Shown here: one piece after another, positions 1 to 5,245 of the stretch | Layout of the letters: each line of letters begins with the position of its first letter | Position numbering within the stretch: the stretch's first letter is position 1 | Source of the DNA: Actinomycetota bacterium | Lineage (GTDB): Bacteria > Actinomycetota > Acidimicrobiia > Acidimicrobiales > JAHWLA01 | Length of the DNA stretch: 17,243 bases | Assembly (NCBI GenBank): GCA_019347595.1 | Contig: JAHWLA010000026.1 | Coordinates: forward strand, 1 to 17,243 | Direction of reading: 5' to 3' | The notes under the pieces: model-generated | The model's input: the letters and a program-made list of their open reading frames with translations, nothing else | Told to the model about the DNA's origin: nothing | Databases searched by the model: none | Position numbers and translations under genes: made by a program

Positions 1-2
1 CG

Positions 3-251
3 GAGCCGGCCATGCGGGGCCGAGTGATGGCGCTCTATGCGCTGGTGTTCATCGGGTCGACGCCGGTCGGCGGGCCGCTCATCGGCTGGGTGTCGGAGGA
101 GCTGGGGCCGCGCTTCGGGCTGGCGCTCGGCGGTGTGGCGTCGGTGGTGGCCGCGGTGACGGGAATCGTGGTGTTCCGCAACACGGGCGCCGACGGCGAC
201 GGCGACGAGCCCGCGGTGGCGGTCGACCCGGCCGTGGCGGCAGCCGCCTGA
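3..251 (+). CDS. MFS transporter, C-terminal end (partial)
   Basis: The reading frame is already open at the left edge and stops at TGA 249-251, so only the last 82 residues are present. The segment RGRVMALYALVFIGSTPVGG followed by PLIGWVSEELGPR is typical of the loop and last two helices of drug/siderophore-exporter-like major facilitator proteins (MFS_3/EntS-like). Two hydrophobic stretches are visible, around LYALVFIGSTPVGGPLIGWV and LALGGVASVVAAVTGIVVF. A hydrophilic Asp/Ala/Val-rich tail follows, as expected for a cytoplasmic C-terminus. The ATG at 12 lies inside the conserved loop and is not the real start. The substrate cannot be told from this fragment. A strong hairpin follows directly at 260-315. 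Confidence 0.85.
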   Translation, partial: EPAMRGRVMALYALVFIGSTPVGGPLIGWVSEELGPRFGLALGGVASVVAAVTGIVVFRNTGADGDGDEPAVAVDPAVAAAA

Positions 252-259
252 CGCCTTCG

Positions 260-315
260 CTCCGTTCTCGTATGCGAAACGGCGCCGTCTGCCTCCGATT
301 CGCGTACGAACGGAG
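260..315. terminator. bidirectional hairpin terminator between convergent genes
   Basis: The left arm 260-278 (CTCCGTTCTCGTATGCGAA) pairs with the right arm 299-315 (TTCGCGTACGAACGGAG). There is a two-base bulge and one G-U pair. The 20-base loop contains a further palindrome, ACGGCGCCGT, at 279-288. The hairpin starts nine bases after the MFS stop and ends four bases before the stop of the minus-strand gene at 319. It therefore sits where a shared terminator would be. There is no T-tract on either side, which is common in high-GC actinobacteria. Confidence 0.75.
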
Positions 316-318
316 GAG

Positions 319-537
319 TCAGGCGCTGCGGGCGATGCGCTCGGCGGTGCTCGCCATCTCGACTTGCAGCGCCTCGATCTCGGCCTGGATACGGGCTGCG
401 TCCTCGGTGCGGCCTTGGACCTCGGCACGCGTCCGCTGCTCGACCAACTCGACGATCTGCAACTCGAGGCCCATCTCGTGGTCGGCGAGCCGGGGGTCGG
501 TCATGAGAGCTGCGTACCCCCGGCTTTCGCCGGTCAT
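319..537 (-). CDS. small coiled-coil protein of unknown function
   Basis: The gene encodes a 72-residue, highly charged protein. From about residue 20 to the end it reads as one long amphipathic helix rich in Glu, Arg, Gln and Ala with leucine/isoleucine/valine spacing (for example VELVEQRTRAEVQG, then ARIQAEIEALQVEMAS), suggesting a coiled coil. There is no signal peptide or membrane segment, and I do not recognise a named family. Its ATG overlaps the stop of the upstream DUF3072 gene (ATGA at 534-537) and has a GAGG a few bases upstream, so the two genes are probably translationally coupled and co-transcribed. A later in-frame ATG at codon 12 has a poorer ribosome site. The gene ends just before the shared terminator hairpin. 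Confidence 0.75.
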   Translation of the reverse strand: MTGESRGYAALMTDPRLADHEMGLELQIVELVEQRTRAEVQGRTEDAARIQAEIEALQVEMASTAERIARSA

Positions 538-734
538 GCGCCTCGACCGGTGCGGTCCTGCAGTTCATCGATCTTCTTGGACGCCTCGGCCTTGGTGAGG
601 TCGTCGGGAACGGGCTCGTCGGCTTCCTGGGCCAGGGTGCCGAGGTAGGACTCCTGGGGCCCGGTCATGGGCTCGTCACCGGTCGTCCAGTCGTCGGGGT
701 CCTTGGCCGGATTGCGTTCGGGTGCGGTGCTCAT
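534..734 (-). CDS. DUF3072 family protein
   Basis: The gene encodes a 66-residue hydrophilic protein. Its central and C-terminal sequence is the DUF3072 signature: PMTGPQESYLGTLAQEA, then a short linker, then LTKAEASKKIDELQDRTGR. The family is small, soluble, common in actinobacteria and some proteobacteria, and of unknown function. The ATG at 732-734 has a clear ribosome site (AGGAGA) a few bases upstream. It is the first gene of a two-gene minus-strand unit and overlaps the coiled-coil gene by four bases. It is divergent from imuA, with only 52 bp between the two start codons. That gap holds a perfect SOS box, so the gene may be under LexA control, although this is inferred from position only. 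Confidence 0.85.
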   Translation of the reverse strand: MSTAPERNPAKDPDDWTTGDEPMTGPQESYLGTLAQEADEPVPDDLTKAEASKKIDELQDRTGRGA

Positions 735-751
735 GGTCTCCTCTTACCCGG

Positions 752-780
752 TTGACGCCGTCGAACACACGTTCGATACT
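752..780 (+). promoter_or_regulatory. imuA promoter, probably leaderless
   Basis: A -35 element TTGACG (752-757) is followed by a 17-bp spacer and a -10 element GATACT (775-780), close to the sigma-70/SigA consensus. The SOS box fills most of the spacer and touches the -10, the ideal position for repression. Only six bases separate the -10 from the ATG at 787. The predicted transcript start is therefore at or next to the start codon, which predicts a leaderless mRNA. No Shine-Dalgarno is available after that point. Confidence 0.75.
761..776. promoter_or_regulatory. LexA-type SOS box (perfect palindrome)
   Basis: TCGAACACACGTTCGA has fully complementary half-sites, TCGAAC and GTTCGA, separated by four bases. 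It matches the known mycobacterial/actinobacterial LexA operator. It lies ten bases before the imuA start and 27 bases from the start of the divergent DUF3072 gene. Control of imuA-imuB by LexA fits the established SOS regulation of this cassette. Control of the divergent pair is possible but unproven. Confidence 0.92.
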
Positions 781-786
781 GGGGAC

Positions 787-1548
787 ATGGCTCTCGCCGG
801 TGCACGAGAAGCGACGCACCTCCACGACGTGGTGGCCCGCACGCGTCCCGTGGCGCGGGCCGACGACCAGCTCCTGCCCGTGACGACGGCGTTCGAGGGG
901 CTGCTCCCGTGGGCCGGGCTGCGCCGGGGCGCCACCGTCGCCGTCTCGGGAGTGGCGGCCACCTCGCTGGCGCTGGCGCTGGCGGCGGGCGCCTCCCGGG
1001 CGGGGTCGTGGTGCGTGGCGGTGGGGCTGCCGTCGCTCGGCTTGGCGGCGGCCGTGGAGGCGGGCATCGAGCTCGCCCGCTTCCCGATGGTGGCGGCGTC
1101 CTCCACCGGACACCAGTGGGCGTCCGTCGTCGCTGCCGTCGTAGATGCCTTCGACATCGTCCTGGTGCGGCCACCGGGACGGGTCGGGGCCACCGACGCC
1201 CGGCGCCTTACGGCCCGGGCGCGCGAACGAGGGGCGGTGCTGGTGAGCGTCGGCGTCCCGTGGGAGGGCGCCGACGTCCGCCTCGCCGTTCGCGACGTGG
1301 CGTGGCACGGGTTGGGACGGGGGCACGGGCACCTGGGCGCCCGACATGTCGACGTCACCGCCGAAGGTCGCGGCGCGGCGGCCAGGCCGCGCCGGGCCTC
1401 GCTGTGGCTCCCCGACGCCGACGGGGAAGTTCGTCGGGCGGTCGAGCGCCGCACCGACCTGCATCGCGAGACGACGGCCGCCGAGGCGGCCTGCCGTCGC
1501 TCGCCTGGGCCTGCCGTCGGGAGAAGGGGGGTGCGGGTGGCCGGGTGA
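787..1548 (+). CDS. imuA: ImuA-like (RecA-fold) mutasome accessory protein
   Basis: The gene encodes a 253-residue protein resembling the actinobacterial ImuA (ImuA') that works with ImuB and DnaE2 in error-prone translesion synthesis. Residues 34-130 look like a degenerate RecA core. GLRRGATVAVSGVAATSLAL (residues 44-63) occupies the Walker A region but has no GKT/S lysine. WCVAVGLPSLGLAAAVEAG and FDIVLVRPP (122-130) follow in the places of the strand and Walker B segment. ATP binding is therefore doubtful, as for other actinobacterial members. The ATG at 787 is chosen because the promoter -10 and SOS box end just before it; extending the frame upstream would include the operator. The stop overlaps the imuB start (GTGA at 1545-1548), indicating translational coupling. 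The protein is about the family's usual size. Confidence 0.85.
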   Translation: MALAGAREATHLHDVVARTRPVARADDQLLPVTTAFEGLLPWAGLRRGATVAVSGVAATSLALALAAGASRAGSWCVAVGLPSLGLAAAVEAGIELARFPMVAASSTGHQWASVVAAVVDAFDIVLVRPPGRVGATDARRLTARARERGAVLVSVGVPWEGADVRLAVRDVAWHGLGRGHGHLGARHVDVTAEGRGAAARPRRASLWLPDADGEVRRAVERRTDLHRETTAAEAACRRSPGPAVGRRGVRVAG

Positions 1549-3347
1549 CAAACGAGCACGAGCGTGCGGGCCCGGATGCGGCTGTGGCTGCGGCTGCGGG
1601 TGCGGGCCCGGATGCGGCTGCGGCTGCGCCCGAGCGGACGCTGGTCGTGTGGTGTCCCGACTGGCCGTTGACGGCCGCGGGCGTCGGGCACGACGAGGCG
1701 GCGGCCGTGGTGGTGGCCAACCGCGTGGTGGCGTCGTCGCTTGCCGCGTGGCATGACGGCGTCGTGCGCGGGCTCCGACGCCGCGAGGCCCAGGGCCGGT
1801 GCCCGTCGTTGCGGGTGCTGGCTGCCGACCCGGCGCAGGAGGCGCGCGCCTTCGAACCGGTGGTGGCCGCCGTGGAGTCGTTCGCGCCCCGCGTGGAGGT
1901 GACGCGCCCGGGGCAGTGCGCGCTCGCCACCAGGGGGCCGTCGCGCTACTTCGGAGGCGACGAGGCGCTGGCGCGCGCCATCGCGGACCGGGTGCGCGCC
2001 GTGGCGTGGTGCGACGCGACGGCAGCCCCGGAACCGGGTGTGAGCACGGGTGCCGACGCGGCCGGCTGCGTGGGCGACAGTGCGGTGGCGGCTCCGGGCG
2101 TAGGTGCCGCCATGCCGGTGCGGGTCGGCGTGGCCGACGGCGCCTTCGCGGCAACGTTGGCAGCGCGCGCCACGACCGACGACGAACCGGTACGGGTGGT
2201 GGCGCCCGGTACGACGGCGGCGTTCCTGGCGCCGTTCCCGATCGGGGCACTCAACCGCCCGGAGCTGGCGGACCTGCTGACGCGCCTCGGCATCCGCACC
2301 CTGGGCGACTTCGCCGCCCTGCCTGCAGCGGACGTCCTGGCGCGCTTCGGTGTCGACGGCTCGCACGCCCACCGACTGGCACGGGGCGTCGACGAGCGCC
2401 CCTTGTCGTCGCGCAGGCCGCCGCCCGAGCTGGCCGTGCAGTGCGAGCTCGACCCGCCCGCCAACCGGGTCGACATCGCCGCCTTCGCCGCCAAGGGACT
2501 GGCCGAGGAGCTCCATCACCGCCTGTCGTCGCGGGGGCTGGCCTGCACGCGGGTCCTGGTCGAGGCCGAGACCGAGCACGGCGAGCGGCTGGCTCGCCTG
2601 TGGCGCCACGACGGCGCACTGACGGCGGCCGCCATGGCGGAACGGGTGCGCTGGCAGCTCGACGGCTGGTTGGCGGGCGCGGCGCCCGGTCGGGGGGGCG
2701 CCGACGCCGACGTGGACGGCATCGTCGACGTCACGGCCGGGCTCACGCTGCTCCGCCTCGTCCCCGACGAGGTCAAGGCCGACAACGGGCGGGCGCTCGG
2801 ATTCTGGGGCGGGGTAGCCGACGCCGACGAACGGGCGGCGCGGGCTCTCGCCCGGCTGCAGGGGATGCTCGGCCCGGACGCCGTCACCACCGGCGTGCTC
2901 TCGGGAGGCCGCAACCCCGACGAGCACGTGCACCTCGTGCGCTGGGGCGATCCCCGCGAGCCGGCCCGGCCCGGTGCGCCCGGTGGTGCGCCCGTGCGAG
3001 CGGACGGGCGGGTCGAGGTACCGCCGTGGCCCGGTCGCCTCCAGCCCCCCGCGCCGGCCACGGTGCACCGCCCGGCGACGCCCGCCGAGCTCGTCGACGC
3101 CGCCGGCGAGCAGGTGGCGGTCACCGGGCGAGGCATGGTGCCGACGGAGCCGGCGCGCCTCCGCGTCGACGGTGGCGTCTGGGTCGACGTCGTCGCCTGG
3201 GCCGGGCCGTGGCCGGTCGACGAGCGGTGGTGGGACCCGGCATCGCACCGACGGCGGGCACGGTTCCAGGTGGCACTGCACACCGGCGCCGCCCATCTCG
3301 TGACCGTGGAAGGCGGCCGCTGGTGGGTGGAAGCGAGCTATGACTGA
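1545..3347 (+). CDS. imuB: ImuB, inactive Y-family polymerase adaptor
   Basis: The gene encodes a 600-residue protein starting at a GTG that overlaps the imuA stop and has GGAGAAGGGGGG upstream. WCPDWPLTAAG (residues 36-46) is the actinobacterial ImuB version of the Y-family N-terminus, with Cys in place of the first catalytic Asp. RPGQCALATRG (121-131) replaces the usual S-x-DE catalytic motif, so polymerase activity should be absent. A thumb/HhH-like part (LLTRLGIRTLGDFAALPAADVLARFG) and a little-finger-like region follow. The position of the beta-clamp motif reads ALGFWG (417-422), with Ala where Gln is usual. The C-terminal tail, with DERWWDP and RWWVEASYD, is typical of actinobacterial ImuB. 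In known systems ImuB links ImuA, DnaE2 and the beta clamp. Oddities are an Ala-rich N-terminus built on a repeat and an extra loop at about 157-190. Confidence 0.92.
   Translation: MTNEHERAGPDAAVAAAAGAGPDAAAAAPERTLVVWCPDWPLTAAGVGHDEAAAVVVANRVVASSLAAWHDGVVRGLRRREAQGRCPSLRVLAADPAQEARAFEPVVAAVESFAPRVEVTRPGQCALATRGPSRYFGGDEALARAIADRVRAVAWCDATAAPEPGVSTGADAAGCVGDSAVAAPGVGAAMPVRVGVADGAFAATLAARATTDDEPVRVVAPGTTAAFLAPFPIGALNRPELADLLTRLGIRTLGDFAALPAADVLARFGVDGSHAHRLARGVDERPLSSRRPPPELAVQCELDPPANRVDIAAFAAKGLAEELHHRLSSRGLACTRVLVEAETEHGERLARLWRHDGALTAAAMAERVRWQLDGWLAGAAPGRGGADADVDGIVDVTAGLTLLRLVPDEVKADNGRALGFWGGVADADERAARALARLQGMLGPDAVTTGVLSGGRNPDEHVHLVRWGDPREPARPGAPGGAPVRADGRVEVPPWPGRLQPPAPATVHRPATPAELVDAAGEQVAVTGRGMVPTEPARLRVDGGVWVDVVAWAGPWPVDERWWDPASHRRRARFQVALHTGAAHLVTVEGGRWWVEASYD
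1564..1628 (+). repeat. 36-bp-period direct repeat in the imuB N-terminus
   Basis: A 29-base unit at 1564-1592 recurs at 1600-1628 with one mismatch (T at 1585, C at 1621), giving a period of 36 bases, or 12 codons. It encodes two copies of an AGPDAA(V/A)AA-like segment ahead of the first conserved ImuB residues. The reading frame is kept, so copy number could change without breaking the gene. It looks like a flexible low-complexity leader rather than a folded domain. Confidence 0.8.
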
Positions 3348-3538
3348 GCCGACGCGCACGACGACCCCATGGCGAAGTTGCGGCGTCGGTGTCCCGTTTG
3401 CCGGGGGGGCAAACCGGGCGGAACCACGACCGCTAGCCCTATCGGGCCGTTGCCAATTGATCACACCGGGCCATGGTCCTCCGTACGCGTGGCGTCAATA
3501 CTCGCTGTGAGTCACGCGTTCACAGGGCGGAGGGGTCA
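3348..3538 (+). other. intergenic leader between imuB and the protease gene
   Basis: This is a 191-bp non-coding gap. It holds a strong hairpin (3393-3418), a smaller GCCC-TATC-GGGC hairpin (3436-3447) and, at the end, the protease ribosome site GGCGGAGGGG about four bases before the ATG at 3539. No convincing -35/-10 pair or SOS box was seen. It could combine the imuAB terminator with the promoter and 5' leader of the protease-kinase unit. Confidence 0.6.
3393..3418 (+). terminator. hairpin downstream of imuB (terminator or leader RNA)
   Basis: CCCGTTTGCC (3393-3402) pairs with GGCAAACCGGG (3408-3418), with one bulged C and a five-G loop. This gives about ten base pairs, 46 bp after the imuB stop. 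There is no T-tract. It may end the imuAB transcript or be the first stem of a structured leader for the next gene. Confidence 0.5.
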
Positions 3539-5245
3539 ATGCGGGTTGGTATCGGTGCTTCATCGCGACGGCAGCTGGTAGCCGTCGTCCTTGCCATGTC
3601 GACGGCGGCAGCGTCCCTGCTGCCCGGCGTGTCGTGGGCCTCCAAGTCCGCTGTCGTCACCGCGGCTGCGGTGGTGGACGACGCCCTGCGCACGGTCGCC
3701 GACGCCACGGTCGGGATCATCGTCCAGAAGGAGGGCGCGGGAGACCGCCCCGAGCGGACGGTGGAGCAGCTTGGCGGCGAGGTGACGCGCGACCTGCCCA
3801 TCGTCAACGGCTTCTCGGCCACCGTTCCGACCGAGTCGATCCCGACGCTGGCCACCACGCCGGGCGTGCGCGTGCTGTCGCTCGACCGGCGCATGCAGCC
3901 GCAGGGCACGACGTCGTCGGGGATCAAGTCGGTGTTCCCGAAGGTCGTCCGTGCCGAACGGATGGCGGCCGACGGCTACACCGGACGCGGCGTCCGCGTT
4001 GCGCTGATCGACACCGGCGTCGCCGACGTGCCGGACCTGGCCGGCCGCATCGTCCCCGTGACCGACGATCTGACCGGCGCCGTCACCCCGTGTCAGAACC
4101 TCTCTGCCGAAGCGGGCTGCGACGACTCGTTCGGGCACGGGACGTTCATCGCCGGGCTCATCGCCGGGAACGGCGCCTCGTCGGGTGGCCGGTGGAAGGG
4201 CGCCGCGCCCGAGGCGGAGCTCGTCTCGGTCAAGATCGCCGGGCGCAGTGGCTCGGCAGACGTGAGCTCCGTGATCGCCGCCATCCAATGGGTGGTGTCG
4301 TTCAAGGATCGCTACGGCATCCGGGTGCTCAACCTGTCGCTGGGTACCGACGGCACGCAGAGCTACACGGTCGACCCGTTGAACTACGCCGTCCAGCGGG
4401 CGTGGGATGCCGGGATCGTCGTCGTCGTCTCGGCCAGCAACCGGGGCCCCGGGGCGGGCACGATCGCCAAGCCCGGCGACGACCCGCTCGTCGTCACCGT
4501 GGGCGCGACGGACGACCTGGGGACGGTCGCAACCGGCGATGACCAGGTACCCGACTTCACGTCTCGCGGCCCGACGGCAGCGGACGGCTTGGCGAAGCCC
4601 GACGTAACGGCGCCCGGTGCGCACGTCGTCTCCTTGCGGGCTCCCGGCAGCGAGATCGACACGCAGTTCCCGAACTACGTCGACAACTCCTACCGCCAGG
4701 GCAGCGGAACGTCGATGGCCGCCGGCGTGGTGTCGGGCGTGGTAGCCACGATGCTGCACGCGGCGCCGGCGACGTCTCCCGACCGGGTGAAGTTCGCACT
4801 GATGTCGACGGCCCGGGACGCGGGCTCGGACGACCCGCTCGTCGTCGGTGCCGGGACCGTCGACGCCCAGGCGGCCGCGTTCTCCGCGCCCGCAGGCGAA
4901 GCGAACGTGGGCGTGGTGCGCTCCAGCGGCATGGGCAGCCTCGACGGCAGCCGCGGAACCGCCAAGGTCCAGGTCGACGACCCGATGCGGACGGTCGTGG
5001 AGGGCATGTTGACCGCCCAGCTCCTGCTGTGGGACCCCGTCTCCTTTACGGGCAGCAGTTGGTACGGCAGCTCGTGGTACGGGTCGTCGTGGTACGGCAG
5101 CTCGTGGTACGGCAGCTCGTGGTACGGCAGCTCCTGGTACGGCTCCAACTGGTCGGGGTCGAGCTGGTACGGCAGCTCGTGGTACGGCTCGTCGTGGTAC
5201 GGGTCGAGTTGGTACGGGTCGAGTTGGTACGGCGGCTGGGAGTGA
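3539..5245 (+). CDS. secreted subtilisin-like (S8) serine protease with C-terminal GSSWY repeats
   Basis: The gene encodes a 568-residue protein. Residues 1-35 form a signal peptide (an Arg-containing start, a hydrophobic core around VAVVLAMSTAAASLLPG and WAS before the likely cleavage site). Residues of roughly 55-120 resemble an I9 inhibitor propeptide (IVNGFSATVP, VRVLSLDR). The S8 catalytic domain runs from about 145 to 440 with Asp158 (ALIDTGV), His200 (FGHGTFIAG), oxyanion-hole Asn301 (SASNRGPG) and Ser392 (GTSMAAGVV), so it should be active. After a linker come twelve five-residue GSSWY repeats (505-564) and a final GGWE. The ATG at 3539 is preferred over an upstream in-frame start because it has GGCGGAGGGG upstream and leads directly into the signal peptide. 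Its stop overlaps the histidine kinase start (GTGA). The protein should act outside the cell; the target is unknown. Confidence 0.93.
   Translation: MRVGIGASSRRQLVAVVLAMSTAAASLLPGVSWASKSAVVTAAAVVDDALRTVADATVGIIVQKEGAGDRPERTVEQLGGEVTRDLPIVNGFSATVPTESIPTLATTPGVRVLSLDRRMQPQGTTSSGIKSVFPKVVRAERMAADGYTGRGVRVALIDTGVADVPDLAGRIVPVTDDLTGAVTPCQNLSAEAGCDDSFGHGTFIAGLIAGNGASSGGRWKGAAPEAELVSVKIAGRSGSADVSSVIAAIQWVVSFKDRYGIRVLNLSLGTDGTQSYTVDPLNYAVQRAWDAGIVVVVSASNRGPGAGTIAKPGDDPLVVTVGATDDLGTVATGDDQVPDFTSRGPTAADGLAKPDVTAPGAHVVSLRAPGSEIDTQFPNYVDNSYRQGSGTSMAAGVVSGVVATMLHAAPATSPDRVKFALMSTARDAGSDDPLVVGAGTVDAQAAAFSAPAGEANVGVVRSSGMGSLDGSRGTAKVQVDDPMRTVVEGMLTAQLLLWDPVSFTGSSWYGSSWYGSSWYGSSWYGSSWYGSSWYGSNWSGSSWYGSSWYGSSWYGSSWYGSSWYGGWE
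5051..5230 (+). repeat. 12 x 15-bp coding minisatellite (GSSWY repeats)
   Basis: Twelve head-to-tail 15-bp units related to GGCAGCTCGTGGTAC encode GSSWY. Only unit seven (5141-5155) differs in protein, reading GSNWS. Units differ mainly at third positions (GGC/GGG, AGC/TCG, TCG/AGT/TCC), so the protein repeat is kept more strictly than the DNA. The array lies at the very end of the protease gene, eleven codon-aligned bases plus the stop before the kinase takes over. Confidence 0.95.

Noticed and set aside
3403..3450. Class I cyclic-di-GMP (GEMM) riboswitch as a firm feature
   Set aside because: Only parts of the core resemble the consensus, and the stem closing the GGAA loop does not pair. 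It is kept as a question in the findings, not as a feature.
744..3464. A 906-codon open frame on the minus strand opposite imuA-imuB
   Set aside because: It is an antisense shadow caused by high GC. It is full of Arg/Pro/His low-complexity sequence and has no family motif, while the plus strand carries clear ImuA and ImuB motifs.
5051..5230. Possible CRISPR or non-coding satellite
   Set aside because: The 15-bp units have no spacers and stay in frame with the protease, encoding a strict pentapeptide. It is a coding repeat.
5029..5241. In-frame 5' extension of the histidine kinase through the repeat array
   Set aside because: It would translate the GSSWY DNA in another frame to a Val/Arg/Leu-rich repeat with no ribosome site. 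The GTG at 5242 directly precedes the first membrane helix.
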